DNA of 64,000 nt, from NCBI RefSeq assembly GCF_024168825.1, contig NZ_JALJWH010000001.1:62001-126000 (forward strand), in the 5' to 3' direction. Positions 1-8,233 of this stretch are shown one piece after another; position 1 is the stretch's first letter, and each line of letters starts with the position of its first letter. The translations under genes and the position numbers were made by a program. The DNA is from Paenarthrobacter sp. A20 (GTDB taxonomy: Bacteria; Actinomycetota; Actinomycetes; Actinomycetales; Micrococcaceae). The notes under the pieces are model-generated. The model ran no database searches. It had not been told where the DNA came from and saw nothing but the letters and a program-made list of their open reading frames with translations.

Positions 1-42
1 CCTCCAGCACCCTGATGGCCGTGACGACGCTCTGCGTACTCA
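1..42 (-). CDS. IclR-type transcriptional regulator, N-terminal fragment
   Basis: Reading leftwards from the ATG complementary to 40-42 gives 14 codons beginning MSTQSVVTAIRVLE, cut by the window edge. The serine-valine-x-(K/T)-A-(I/L)-x-V-L-E pattern is how IclR-family winged-helix domains usually begin. The divergent CoA-transferase operon starts 130 bp away and the gap holds overlapping palindromes, the usual layout for an IclR regulator and its target. The family call rests on very few residues plus context. Confidence 0.45.
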
Positions 43-101
43 TGCACCCTCCCGCTTGACCGACTACCCCCAGTGCCCTACATTACAGGCGACTTCCCAA
101 A

Positions 102-131
102 ATGAACCAACGGTTCATCTAGTGAACCGTT
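102..131. promoter_or_regulatory. Overlapping palindromic operator between IclR-type gene and CoA-transferase operon
   Basis: ATGAACC-AAC-GGTTCAT (102-118) is a perfect 7-bp-arm palindrome. Sharing its right half, AACGGTTCA (109-117) and TGAACCGTT (123-131) form a second perfect palindrome with 9-bp arms and a 5-bp spacer. Three half-sites in 30 bp between divergent genes suggest a cooperative operator for the regulator at the left edge. The binding protein is inferred. Confidence 0.6.
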
Positions 132-173
132 GCCGATTGCGCAAGTTTTTCCGTCGCACGAAAGGTGCCCTCC

Positions 174-1409
174 ATGCTCAAACCACTTCGCGGAATCACC
201 GTGATCGATCTCAGCCGAGCCCTCGCAGGCCCCTACTGCACAGCCCTGCTGGCCGATATGGGCGCCAGGATCATCAAAGTTGAAAGCGTCAACGGGGGTG
301 ATACCGCCCGGCAATGGCCTCCCTTCCAGGATGGCCACAGCCTCTATTTCGACTCCGTCAACCGCAACAAAGTGTCCGTGTGCATCGATTTCTATTCGGA
401 CGAGGGCCGCGACATCCTCTCCGGATTGATCGCCGACGCCGATGTCCTGGTGGAGAACTTCAAGCCCGGAACGCTGGACAAGATGGGGTTCACTGCCTCC
501 CGGCTGGAAGAGCTCAACCCAGGCCTCGTGCTTGGATCCGTCACAGGTTTCGGCAACACCGGCCCCCTCAAGGACGACGCCGGACTGGACCAGGTCATCC
601 AGGGCATGTCCGGGCTGATGTCGGTGACAGGTCCCGGGCCTGGCTCGGCCTACCGTGTTGGCGTGCCAATCGTGGACATCACCTCCGGAATGATCTGTGC
701 GTTCGGCATCGTTTCAGCGCTCCTGGGAGTCCGGAACGGCGAACGACCCAGCCGAGTGTCCACCTCCTTGCTGGAGACCGCCCTGAACCTCTCCGCTTTC
801 CAAGGGCAGAAAGCACTCAGCCTCGGCGAAGCACCCACGCCGCAGGGCAACAACCACCCCGTCATCGCGCCCTACGGAATGTTCGCTACGGCCACGGAAT
901 CCATCAACATCGCTGTAGGCAGCGACAAGCAATGGCGGGCCTTTTGTGGGCTCCTGGGCGCTGCCTCCGCCGTGGATGACCCCCGCTTCATCACTGGAGC
1001 GGACCGGTCGGCCAACAGGGACCAGCTGACGGAGCTTATTGAAACAGCGCTTTCTTCGAAGACCGCCGCCGAATGGGTTCCCCTGATCAGCCAGGCCGGC
1101 ATCCCCTGCGGCCCCATCTACGACTACACGCAGGCCCTGGCATCGGAGCAGGTTGCCGCATTGGGACTCGTGCAGCAACGCCAGCGGCGGGACGGATCCC
1201 GCCTCCCCCTTCTTCGTGGGCCACTCAGCCTGGATGGCGAGGCCAGCGAAATCCTCTCACCGCCGCCACTGCTGGGCGAGCACACCGCAGAGGTACTGCT
1301 GGAACGCGGAATGACGCACGACGACGTCACCCGGCTCGAGCGCGAGGGCCGCGTTGTGTGCCAACCGGCTTCAGCCCAGGTTCCGGAAACGATGGGAGCA
1401 CAGCAATGA
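174..1409 (+). CDS. CaiB/BaiF family CoA-transferase
   Basis: 411-aa class III (Frc/CaiB) CoA-transferase, moving CoA between carboxylic acids by an aspartyl-thioester mechanism. Visible are the N-terminal LxGxxVxDLSRALAGPxC segment (about residues 5-22), the ADMGARIIKVE strand, and the VDITSG motif with Asp168 at the position of the catalytic aspartate of formyl-CoA transferase. An in-frame GTG at 165 exists, but ATG 174 sits 8 nt after AAAGG, so I chose ATG. The stop overlaps the next start (ATGA), so the hydratase is translationally coupled. The pair suggests activation and hydration of an organic acid. The substrate, possibly a carnitine- or aromatic-like acid, cannot be read from the sequence. 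Confidence 0.85.
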   Translation: MLKPLRGITVIDLSRALAGPYCTALLADMGARIIKVESVNGGDTARQWPPFQDGHSLYFDSVNRNKVSVCIDFYSDEGRDILSGLIADADVLVENFKPGTLDKMGFTASRLEELNPGLVLGSVTGFGNTGPLKDDAGLDQVIQGMSGLMSVTGPGPGSAYRVGVPIVDITSGMICAFGIVSALLGVRNGERPSRVSTSLLETALNLSAFQGQKALSLGEAPTPQGNNHPVIAPYGMFATATESINIAVGSDKQWRAFCGLLGAASAVDDPRFITGADRSANRDQLTELIETALSSKTAAEWVPLISQAGIPCGPIYDYTQALASEQVAALGLVQQRQRRDGSRLPLLRGPLSLDGEASEILSPPPLLGEHTAEVLLERGMTHDDVTRLEREGRVVCQPASAQVPETMGAQQ

Positions 1410-2239
1410 CCGTCGTATCCCCGGCCAACACTGCCCGCACCGAGGCTTCCCGTGCGGGCCGCATCTCCGTTTCAATCGCTGACGGCGTGGCCACCGTGGA
1501 AATCTGCAACCTTGCACAGCGCAACGCCCTGACCCGGGCCATGTGCCTGGAATTCCAAGAATTGATGCCGCGCCTGGACGCCGACGCCGACGTTGCCGTC
1601 GTTGTGCTGCGAGGTGCCGGCGGCACGTTCTGCGCGGGGGCAGCCATCAGCGAGCTTGCTTCGGTATTGGTGGACCAGCAGCCCGACGGATCGTCCATCG
1701 ACCATCTCAGCCGCGCCGATGCCGCCATTTCCTCCCTTTCCAAGCCAACGGTGGCCTTGGTGGACGGCGCCTGCATGGGCGGCGGCTGGCAGATTGCAGC
1801 TGCCTGTGACTTCATCATCGCCAATGAGCGCGCCGTGATCGGACTGACTCCGGCCAAGATCGGAATCATCTACCCGCGTCCCGGCATGGAACGGCTTGTC
1901 AGGTTGGTGGGCCATGCCAATGCAAAGTACATCCTCCTCACCGGACAGACCTTCAGCGCAACCGAGGCCCGGGCACTTGGCCTGGTGGCCGACGTCGTAC
2001 CTTCCGGGTCCTTTGAGGAAAAGTCCGCAGCGCTTGTCAGTTCGTTACGGAGCCGATCGCAGTTCTCCATGCATTCGATGAAGCGGCTGATTGACGCAAC
2101 GGACACTGATCACTCAGACATCGATCACGAATGGGCCAACGCCTGGGGCGCCATGCCGGACAGCCCGGACATGGAGATCGGCATCAGCGCGTTCCTGAAT
2201 CGCGAACGGCCCCGGTTCACGTGGCGGCCTGTGGGCTGA
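1406..2239 (+). CDS. Enoyl-CoA hydratase/isomerase family protein
   Basis: 277-aa crotonase-fold protein, expected to hydrate or isomerise an enoyl-CoA made by the upstream CoA-transferase. The oxyanion-hole segments are present: GAGGTFCAGA (about residues 70-79) and the second glycine-rich DGACMGGGWQIA loop near 120-130. A Pro-Gly pair follows where family members carry catalytic acids, but the usual glutamate pair is not obvious, so the exact reaction (hydratase, isomerase or hydrolase) is open. The start ATG 1406 overlaps the previous stop. No further gene joins the operon; the next ORF has its own strong ribosome site. Confidence 0.8.
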   Translation: MTVVSPANTARTEASRAGRISVSIADGVATVEICNLAQRNALTRAMCLEFQELMPRLDADADVAVVVLRGAGGTFCAGAAISELASVLVDQQPDGSSIDHLSRADAAISSLSKPTVALVDGACMGGGWQIAAACDFIIANERAVIGLTPAKIGIIYPRPGMERLVRLVGHANAKYILLTGQTFSATEARALGLVADVVPSGSFEEKSAALVSSLRSRSQFSMHSMKRLIDATDTDHSDIDHEWANAWGAMPDSPDMEIGISAFLNRERPRFTWRPVG

Positions 2240-2304
2240 CTCACGCCGCATCACGGCACAAGTTGGCACCTCACTTCGTTGGAAAGGAAACGAGGGGAGG
2301 CCTC

Positions 2305-2901
2305 ATGCTCATTGTTCTGACTGGAATTGACGGTTCGGGAAAAACGACGGCGGCCCGCGCCTTGGTTGAATCGGCCCGCGCTGACGGGCGGAATGCCCTG
2401 CTGCTGGCCAACCACGCTGCCCGGCGGCGGCTGTCCCTGTTGTCCGAGCGGTTTGGGTGGACGTTGCCGCCACGGGTGGCCGACGTCATCGAGACCACAG
2501 TCCGGCTGTTCAACGTGCTGGTCAATCATGCGCGCGCCCACAGGTTCGACGGACTGGTGGTGATGGACCGGCACCTGCACTGCCAACTCGCGCTGCGCCA
2601 GGCCAACGGTTTACGCCGCGGCCGGCTGCTTCCGTGGCTGCTGGGAAAGCTCCCAGCGCCGGATCTCTCCCTCCATTTCGACGTCGACCCCCGACTCGCC
2701 CATCAACGGGTCACGGCACGCGGGACTGACAACGAAACCCTGGCTGACCTTAAGGCATTCCGCGCCGCATACCGTTCGCTGCCCGAGTTTGACGACTTTG
2801 TGGTGGTGGATGCTGGAGGGAGTCCGGAGCAGGTGTTTGCCCAGCTGAACCGGGTGGTCGCCGCCGGTGGACGCAAGGAACCCGCTGTCCCCTGTCCCTG
2901 A
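2305..2901 (+). CDS. Thymidylate-kinase-like P-loop nucleotide kinase
   Basis: 198-aa protein opening with a P-loop, TGIDGSGKTT (residues 6-15), of the form seen in thymidylate kinases, and containing a VMDRH motif near residue 90 that matches the tmk-type DR substrate motif. The C-terminal LxxLKxFRxAYRSL segment also resembles deoxynucleoside-monophosphate kinases. It is shorter and more divergent than housekeeping Tmk (about 210 aa), so it is probably an accessory paralogue. ATG 2305 follows GGGGAGG by 5 nt. It stands alone; the upstream crotonase gene ends 65 bp earlier. Confidence 0.7.
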   Translation: MLIVLTGIDGSGKTTAARALVESARADGRNALLLANHAARRRLSLLSERFGWTLPPRVADVIETTVRLFNVLVNHARAHRFDGLVVMDRHLHCQLALRQANGLRRGRLLPWLLGKLPAPDLSLHFDVDPRLAHQRVTARGTDNETLADLKAFRAAYRSLPEFDDFVVVDAGGSPEQVFAQLNRVVAAGGRKEPAVPCP

Positions 2902-2977
2902 ACCGGGCTTGACTTGCTCCCGCCCGCACGCCGGGTAGGCTCGCCACATGCCAACTACGGCGTTCTTGGGGGGATTC

Positions 2978-3196
2978 ATGAGTGCCAAAACCAGACGCAG
3001 TCTTCTGATGTTCGTGTTCGGATTCGGGACGTACGTTGCTTCTTTGTCGACGTTGGGTCCGCTCCCATCTTTGGCATTGGGTTGTGTTGTGGCCGCCCTC
3101 GCTGTTTTCGTTGACCGGTGGATTCGGACGCGGCGGGGAACCCCTGCGACTCAGTCACCCGATAACGCCTCCACTCCGGGTCAAGGGCATCCTTGA
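2978..3196 (+). CDS. Small two-helix membrane protein, paralogue of the gene at 25632
   Basis: 72-aa protein with two hydrophobic segments (about residues 7-25 and 28-45), the second ending in a D-x-x-I-x-(T/S)-R-R stretch, then a polar Pro/Thr/Ser-rich tail. ATG 2978 is preceded by a GGGGGG run at good distance; ATG 2948 in frame has no ribosome site. The core LP-(S/A)-L-(A/G)-(L/I)-G-x-VVAA-A matches the 60-aa protein at 25632-25814, so the two are paralogues. No named family is recognised. It could be a small integral membrane regulator or an immunity-type protein. Confidence 0.6.
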   Translation: MSAKTRRSLLMFVFGFGTYVASLSTLGPLPSLALGCVVAALAVFVDRWIRTRRGTPATQSPDNASTPGQGHP

Positions 3197-3546
3197 GTCA
3201 GTCCGTTGAAGGCACGACGACGGACATCGCCTTAGCGGTCGCCGCTCGCCGGGGTGCCGGTCCGGTGACGCTGGCAGGAGCCGGGACCGAGTTCCTCTTT
3301 TTTGAAGCCGCCGGTGGCTTAGCTCGTGAGGGCTACCGGATTCCCCGTTCACGTGAATTCAACACGGCGAACAACAGGGGTGTCTCGGCCGAAACCCTAC
3401 AACGTCAGGAAATGGCATTGGCACACTGGGCTTCGGGCCACGGCATCCCCAGCGCGGCCGCCATTGACCTTGTGATAGAGGCTGGAACCGCAGCCCTGAC
3501 CGCCATTGGAGCGATAACTGCCCCAGATCAGTGTCACCCGCTTTAG
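3193..3546 (+). pseudogene. Probable truncated phosphotransferase (APH-like) remnant
   Basis: A TTG start overlapping the previous stop (TTGA) opens 117 codons. The region up to about residue 95 resembles the N-lobe of aminoglycoside/choline-type phosphotransferases: GAGTEFLFF, an R-x-P-R-S pair, an N-x-x-NNRGVSAETLQRQE stretch, and ALAHWASGHGIP before a DLV segment. Such kinases are around 250-300 aa with an HGD catalytic loop, absent here. The last 20 residues fit nothing. I infer an internal or 3' deletion. It runs into the convergent Nudix gene by 4 bp. Family assignment is tentative. Confidence 0.4.
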
Positions 3547-4265
3547 TCCCTCGGTCGCATCAGCGGCGGGTTCAGTACCGCGCGGGTGGGTTGGCCCGGC
3601 GTCGGGCGTGCTTCGGGGGCGAGCCTGAACAGCGCAGCCGGCCTCCCGGCGTCGCCCGCTGACATTCGCCCGGTGTCCTCCAGAAAGCCTGGCGTTCCGG
3701 TCGCTTTTCTATGGAAGTTCCGCGGGTCCAGGCGGGTGCCCCACACCGCTTCGTAGACCGAGCGAAGCTGGGCAATAGTGAATTCGTCGCCGCAGAATGC
3801 AGCACCCAACGGCGAGTACTCGAGCTTCGACTTGGCCCGTTCCAGGGCGTCATCCAGAATTCGTGCGTGGTCGAAGGCCAACTCTGGAACCTCAGCAACC
3901 GGATACCAGGCAGCGTGCTCGGCATCGCTGCCAGCAGCCAACACCGGAAAATCCGGCGCGAGCAACAAATGCGCCACAGTAAGGACATCGCCACGGGGGT
4001 CGCGTCCCTTCGGGCCATAACTTCCCAATTGCTCCAAGTGGCCAGGAAGGCGCTCAACACCGGTCTCCTCCGCCAACTCCCTGGCAGCCGCTTCGAGCAG
4101 GTCCTCGCCCGCGAGGACGAAGCCGCCCGGGAGCGCGAGCTTGCCGCGGAAGGGCTCGATAAGTCTGGTGATGAGAAGGACGTTCAACTCGCCTTTACGC
4201 ACAGTCAAGGCGACGACGTCGACGGTCACCGGGAAGCGCTCTGGCGCCGGATGGGATTCAGGCAT
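3543..4265 (-). CDS. nrtR: NrtR-like Nudix-family transcriptional regulator
   Basis: 240-aa protein with an N-terminal Nudix domain (about 8-140) and a C-terminal winged-helix-like region (about 150-215), the layout of NrtR, a repressor of NAD metabolism genes that senses ADP-ribose. The Nudix box is complete (G-x5-E-x7-RE-x2-EE-x-G), so hydrolase activity may be retained, unlike in many NrtR proteins. It diverges from an SPFH plus NAD-kinase-like operon, and two palindromes lie in the 106-bp gap. This context supports a regulatory rather than purely catalytic role. A proline/arginine-rich tail after residue 215 is unexplained. Confidence 0.75.
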   Translation of the reverse strand: MPESHPAPERFPVTVDVVALTVRKGELNVLLITRLIEPFRGKLALPGGFVLAGEDLLEAAARELAEETGVERLPGHLEQLGSYGPKGRDPRGDVLTVAHLLLAPDFPVLAAGSDAEHAAWYPVAEVPELAFDHARILDDALERAKSKLEYSPLGAAFCGDEFTIAQLRSVYEAVWGTRLDPRNFHRKATGTPGFLEDTGRMSAGDAGRPAALFRLAPEARPTPGQPTRAVLNPPLMRPRD

Positions 4266-4282
4266 GCATCAATCGTAGGTAC

Positions 4283-4351
4283 TTATCGTCACGTTGACAA
4301 TAATGCTCCAATGCCCCTACTGTTTAGTTATCGTCAAGTTGACGACAACTA
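4283..4351. promoter_or_regulatory. Two palindromic operators framing the promoter of the SPFH/NAD-kinase operon
   Basis: Site 1, TTATCGTCACGTTGACAATAA (4283-4303), and site 2, AGTTATCGTCAAGTTGACG plus ACAACT (4327-4351), share a TCGTCA-x-GTTGAC core and are near-palindromic. TTGACA at 4294-4299 and TACTGT at 4318-4323 (18-bp spacing) make a plausible promoter for the rightward operon. Site 1 covers the -35 and site 2 lies just after the -10, an arrangement that would block transcription. NrtR as the ligand is inferred from position. Confidence 0.6.
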
Positions 4352-4371
4352 AACGAAAGAGAGCGATCATC

Positions 4372-5388
4372 ATGGCCACCATCAAGCGCTACCCCTGGAT
4401 CAGCCACTTCCTTGGCAGCCCCACTGGCTACGTCGTCCACCTACAAAAGGGCGCCGTCAAGCACCAAGGAGTGGGCCAGGCCTTCTTCTTCCGCCCCGCC
4501 AACTCCGTGTTGAGCGAGGTCCCGGTGGACGATCAGGAACTGCCCACGCTGTTCCACGCCATCACCCGGGACCACCAGGACGTCAGCGTTCAAGCAAACG
4601 TGACGTACCGCTTCATCGATCCCGTTGCGGTGTCCACCCGCCTCGACTTCGGCCTGCAAAACGCCGGTTCCGCACCAGCAACGGGCCGCGAACAGGTGTC
4701 CACCATCATCGGGCAGCTCTGCCAAAGCCACGCGATCGATCAGATCGCCACCACCACGCTCGCCGAGGCACTCGAACGCGGCGTCAGCCAGCTCCGGCTG
4801 GTCCTCACCGAGGCGCTGCGTGCAGATGCCCGGCTGCAGTCCACCGGCATCGAGATCCTGGCTGTGCAGGTCCTCGCGGTGCGGCCTGAATCAGACGTCG
4901 AACGTGCGCTGCAGACTCCCGTCCGTGAACAGCTCCAAGCCGAAGCGGACCGGGCTGTGTACGAGAGGCGGGCAGTCGCCGTCGAACGTGAACGCACTAT
5001 TTCCGAGAACGAGATGGCGAGCCAGATCGAACTGGCTGTACGCCGCGAAAACCTGGTGGCCCAGGAGGGCGCGAACGCCCGCCGCGCAGCCGAAGAGAAG
5101 GCAGCAGCAGGGCTCATCGAAGCACAAGGTTCAGCTGAGAGAAAGGGCATTGGCGCAGCGGCCGAGGCAAACCAGATTCGCCTTGTTGGTGAAGCAGCCG
5201 CCGCCCGCGAGGCCGCCACCATGGAGGTCTACCGCAATATGGAACAGGCCACGCTTTTGGCACTGGCCTTGAAGGACGCTGCCGGGAGCCTGCCGAACAT
5301 CGGGAACCTGACCATCACTCCGGATCTGCTCAGCGGCGCACTGGCCGGGCTGTTCAAGGAACCCGCCACAACTGAAGTCAGCAAGTAA
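4372..5388 (+). CDS. SPFH (band 7/slipin) domain protein
   Basis: 338-aa protein with an SPFH/band-7 fold across about residues 20-200 (DxxxVSVQANVTYRFIDP is characteristic), followed by a charged Ala/Glu/Arg-rich helical region (about 190-300) and a short C-terminal globular tail. SPFH proteins form membrane-associated rings or scaffolds. No hydrophobic N-terminal anchor is evident, so membrane attachment may be peripheral. ATG 4372 was chosen over an upstream TTG because it follows AGAGAG and lies outside the operator. The NAD-kinase-like gene starts 9 nt after its stop, so they form an operon facing the NrtR-like gene. Confidence 0.8.
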   Translation: MATIKRYPWISHFLGSPTGYVVHLQKGAVKHQGVGQAFFFRPANSVLSEVPVDDQELPTLFHAITRDHQDVSVQANVTYRFIDPVAVSTRLDFGLQNAGSAPATGREQVSTIIGQLCQSHAIDQIATTTLAEALERGVSQLRLVLTEALRADARLQSTGIEILAVQVLAVRPESDVERALQTPVREQLQAEADRAVYERRAVAVERERTISENEMASQIELAVRRENLVAQEGANARRAAEEKAAAGLIEAQGSAERKGIGAAAEANQIRLVGEAAAAREAATMEVYRNMEQATLLALALKDAAGSLPNIGNLTITPDLLSGALAGLFKEPATTEVSK

Positions 5389-5397
5389 GGTTCCGTC

Positions 5398-6300
5398 ATG
5401 GCAACCCCGCGCATCGTCATCGTCCACCGGCGGACCGAACTTCAGGAACTCCTGGACCGGCACGCCACCCGCGGTCAAGCGGAGTTCTTTCTCCGCACCC
5501 GCGGGCGCAGCATCCAAGACGTGCAGGACCGGCATGATCGGCTCACCGGCACCCTCGCAACCATTCGGGCGGCAGTGCCGGCCGAATGGCGCACAGCGGA
5601 AGTGGAACGCGCGGACCTCAGCCGCTTCCTGCTCACAACCGAGGACATCATCGCTGTTGTGGGACAGGACGGGCTGGTGGCAAACGTCGCGAAATACCTC
5701 AGTGGCCAGCCGGTTATTGGCATAGATCCGGAGCCTGGCGCGAACCCCGGCGTCCTGGTCCGACACACCCCGGCGGCGGTAGCTGCACTGCTTCGTGCAG
5801 GAGACGTGGGGCGGCTGCACTGCCAGGACCTCACCACAGTGACAGCAACGCTCGACGACGGTCAGCAGCTTTCGGCGCTCAACGAAGTTTTCGTCGGGCA
5901 CGCCTCGCACCAGTCGGCGAAGTACTCCATCACTGCGCCAAGTTTCACCCAGCCCGGCGGGCAGACGGAGCGGCAATCGTCGTCAGGCCTTATCGTTTCC
6001 ACCGGGACCGGAGCCACTGGATGGTGCGCTTCGATTGCCCTGGAACGCGGCGGACGCGCCTTGCCAGCACCCACTGATCCGCGGCTCGCTTGGTTCGTCC
6101 GCGAAGCCTGGCCTTCACCCATCACCGGCGCCTCGTTGACCGAAGGCGTTCTCGAAGCCGGCGAGGTGCTCCGGATCACCGTGGCGTCCGATCAGCTGGT
6201 GGTCTTCGGCGACGGCATGGAGGACGATCGGCTCACTGCCTCGTGGGGACAGGAGATCACAGTGCAGTTGGGGCAGAGGCCGCTGCGGCTGGTGGTTTAG
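5398..6300 (+). CDS. NAD kinase-like protein (diacylglycerol-kinase superfamily)
   Basis: 300-aa protein with the landmarks of ATP-NAD kinases in order: a GQDG-LVANVAKYL segment near residues 89-101, where NadK has GGDGT-x-L; NEVFVGH near 161-167, matching the NE motif; and a glycine-rich SSSGLIVSTGTGATGW region near 198-213, matching the TPTGSTAY loop. The first motif deviates (GQDGL for GGDGT), so phosphorylation of NAD is uncertain and another nucleotide or ligand-sensing role is possible. Being partnered with an SPFH protein under an NrtR-like regulator fits NAD(P) homeostasis or an NAD-linked stress response. Confidence 0.7.
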   Translation: MATPRIVIVHRRTELQELLDRHATRGQAEFFLRTRGRSIQDVQDRHDRLTGTLATIRAAVPAEWRTAEVERADLSRFLLTTEDIIAVVGQDGLVANVAKYLSGQPVIGIDPEPGANPGVLVRHTPAAVAALLRAGDVGRLHCQDLTTVTATLDDGQQLSALNEVFVGHASHQSAKYSITAPSFTQPGGQTERQSSSGLIVSTGTGATGWCASIALERGGRALPAPTDPRLAWFVREAWPSPITGASLTEGVLEAGEVLRITVASDQLVVFGDGMEDDRLTASWGQEITVQLGQRPLRLVV

Positions 6301-6306
6301 GTGGCA

Positions 6307-6411
6307 GCCGCGTACCGCCACCACCTACTTTGATCCTGGGGGCCGTCCGACACACCGTTTCGCCGCGCGTCGAGGTGCTTCAGCACTCAAAGTTGGTGGT
6401 GACGGTACGGC
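6307..6411. repeat. Long imperfect inverted repeat, about 25-bp arms
   Basis: The left arm (6307-6333) contains GTACCGCCACCACCTACTTT; the right arm (6387-6411) is its near-exact reverse complement, differing at a few positions. The 53-bp middle also holds a smaller GTGC-TTCA-GCAC hairpin. It lies between the NAD-kinase-like gene and the remnant starting near 6444. It could be a terminator-scale RNA structure, a miniature transposable element or a recombination end. No target-site duplication was seen. Confidence 0.6.
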
Positions 6412-6443
6412 GAAAGTCACCAAACGGCCGCGGCGCGTCCTAA

Positions 6444-7058
6444 TCTTCGAAACCTCCGCTATGCGCTGCTGGGGAACTGAAGTACATCGGAGAACTTAAG
6501 AGGACGCTGGCGGCACAGTTCCGTGAGCCCGAAGACGAATGGGTAAAGTTCCTCACTTCCCGCGTCTACACCGGCCCTTACACGCAACGCGTTCGAGAGC
6601 AATTCACCGCATTGGTCACCAAGGCGACCAAGCAATTCCTGAATGATCAGGTCAACGAAAGGCTAAAAAAGGCCTTGGGTGCGCAAGCGTATCTACCGAA
6701 TGATGACATCGCCGCGGTTGCCGTATCCAGCAAGCCCGTTGCCGAAGCTGACTTGGCAGACGCTGACGCATTAGAGACCACCCTGGAAGAAATCGAGGGG
6801 TACCAGATCGTCCGCGCAATTGTTTGCAGCGAAGTGAAGCCCAATCGTGTGGTTCAGCGGGATGCGAAGTCCTACTTTGCTGTCCTCTTGGATGACAACA
6901 ACCGGAAGCCTATCGCGCGCCTTCATTTCAATCGGACTCAAAAATACATTGGGCTGTTCGACGCGAACAAGGAAGAGACCCGCGTTCCAATTACCTCATT
7001 GGAAGAGATCTACGAACATACGGAGGCCCTGCGCGCCAGCGTAAAGAGCTACCTCTGA
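6444..7058 (+). pseudogene. N-terminally truncated type I restriction-like (HsdR N-domain) protein
   Basis: The coding frame is open from the stop at 6441-6443 through to TGA 7058. Before the first usable start (GTG 6612) it already encodes family-like sequence: A-G-ELKYIGELKRTL, then FREPEDEWVKFL, VYTGPYTQRVREQFTALV and the VNERLKKAL helix. Those elements are typical of the C-terminal half of stand-alone proteins related to the HsdR nuclease N-domain. The PD-(D/E)xK half is missing, so this is a 5'-deleted remnant. The deletion edge lies next to the inverted repeat at 6307-6411. A start at 6612 would give a 148-aa product. Confidence 0.6.
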
Positions 7059-7184
7059 AGTTGATCCCATGGGGTCGGTAGCCTCATAGATGCCGAGTTT
7101 ATCCATTCGGCGTATTATTCATGGATCGTCCCTCCGCTCCATGACCAGGGCGCCCCACCCCGTGACTCAACCCTAGGAGCTTCC

Positions 7185-8126
7185 GTGAGCCACTCAGAGC
7201 CCGTTATGGGACAAGCCACATCCAGCAAACCTCCGCGGGCCTCCGTCAGTGACGCCGCGCTGGGATGGTTGCTCGGCATTGTTGCTGGAGCACTTGGTTT
7301 GGCCCCCTGGTGGATCACCGGCGCGACGTTGCCTTTGCAGAACCTATGGGCCACCGAGGTCCTGCCGGATCAGATGCCTGTGGGGCTGCTGCCCCTTAAC
7401 CAGTATCAACTGACCAGCATCGTGGCACTCCTTGGCGTGGGCGGTGCTGCCGCCGGATTAACGGTGCGGATCTGGGCACCGGTGCGCCGGCGTTTGGTCA
7501 CGTGGTGCGCAGCTGGGGGCGTTCTCGCAGTTCAGTTCACGGCGACGGCGCAGTCCTTCGCGGTGCTCAATGAAGGCCTCGCTGTCGGATCAATGTCCAG
7601 CGTCTACCTCGCTGGGCTGCTGGCAGGCGTGATCGGATCCATCATTGCCGCACTGATAGCTCTTCTGTTGATGGCCTCACCTTCAACGGTGAAGACGACC
7701 ATCGGCGTGGGACTCATGGCTGTTCCCGTCACCTCTTGGGGAGTCGAATGGGTGGTCAGCGTTGCGGGATACACCAATCTCCCCACCGCTGTGCCCACCA
7801 TTGCGCGCTGGCTCCCTGCCGCACTGATTGGCTGTGCGCTGGCTTGGTGCGGCAACAAGCCCGCCCGCCGCACCGTGGCTTGGGTGGCCAACCTTGCCTT
7901 CTTGTGGTTTGTTCCCGCGCTCTTCACCTCCGTCCAATATGTCCTGGGGACACGCGTAGTGGCGGGGGACGTCCCGGAAATGCTCTTGATGAGCCGACAA
8001 ATACTGACAGCTACGCTTGGCCCCGATGGAGGCGCAGGACCTACCATCTTCCTGGCTTTGGCCATCGGATTGGCGGGGCTGGGCGTTCGAGCCATCCTTG
8101 CCCGCCGGGTTTCGAACCCTGCCTAG
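7185..8126 (+). CDS. Hypothetical polytopic membrane protein
   Basis: 313 aa with a short cytoplasmic N-terminus and about seven hydrophobic segments (near 27-48, 75-97, 107-125, 138-165, 170-190, 207-225, 232-252, and a last at 283-303), rich in Ala, Gly, Leu and Val. No transporter or enzyme motif is recognised. GTG 7185 follows CTAGGAGC at good spacing. It is flanked by the restriction-like remnant and by ggt, with no overlap, so it is probably monocistronic. Its function cannot be inferred. Confidence 0.7.
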   Translation: MSHSEPVMGQATSSKPPRASVSDAALGWLLGIVAGALGLAPWWITGATLPLQNLWATEVLPDQMPVGLLPLNQYQLTSIVALLGVGGAAAGLTVRIWAPVRRRLVTWCAAGGVLAVQFTATAQSFAVLNEGLAVGSMSSVYLAGLLAGVIGSIIAALIALLLMASPSTVKTTIGVGLMAVPVTSWGVEWVVSVAGYTNLPTAVPTIARWLPAALIGCALAWCGNKPARRTVAWVANLAFLWFVPALFTSVQYVLGTRVVAGDVPEMLLMSRQILTATLGPDGGAGPTIFLALAIGLAGLGVRAILARRVSNPA

Positions 8127-8233
8127 CACCCCATTCTGCTTCAACAATCAACCGTTGTTCCCCGCACAGCCCCGCGGTAGGGTAACCGGACCGTCCACCC
8201 ACATCACCGTCTGGACCAACTCTGGGAGACACC

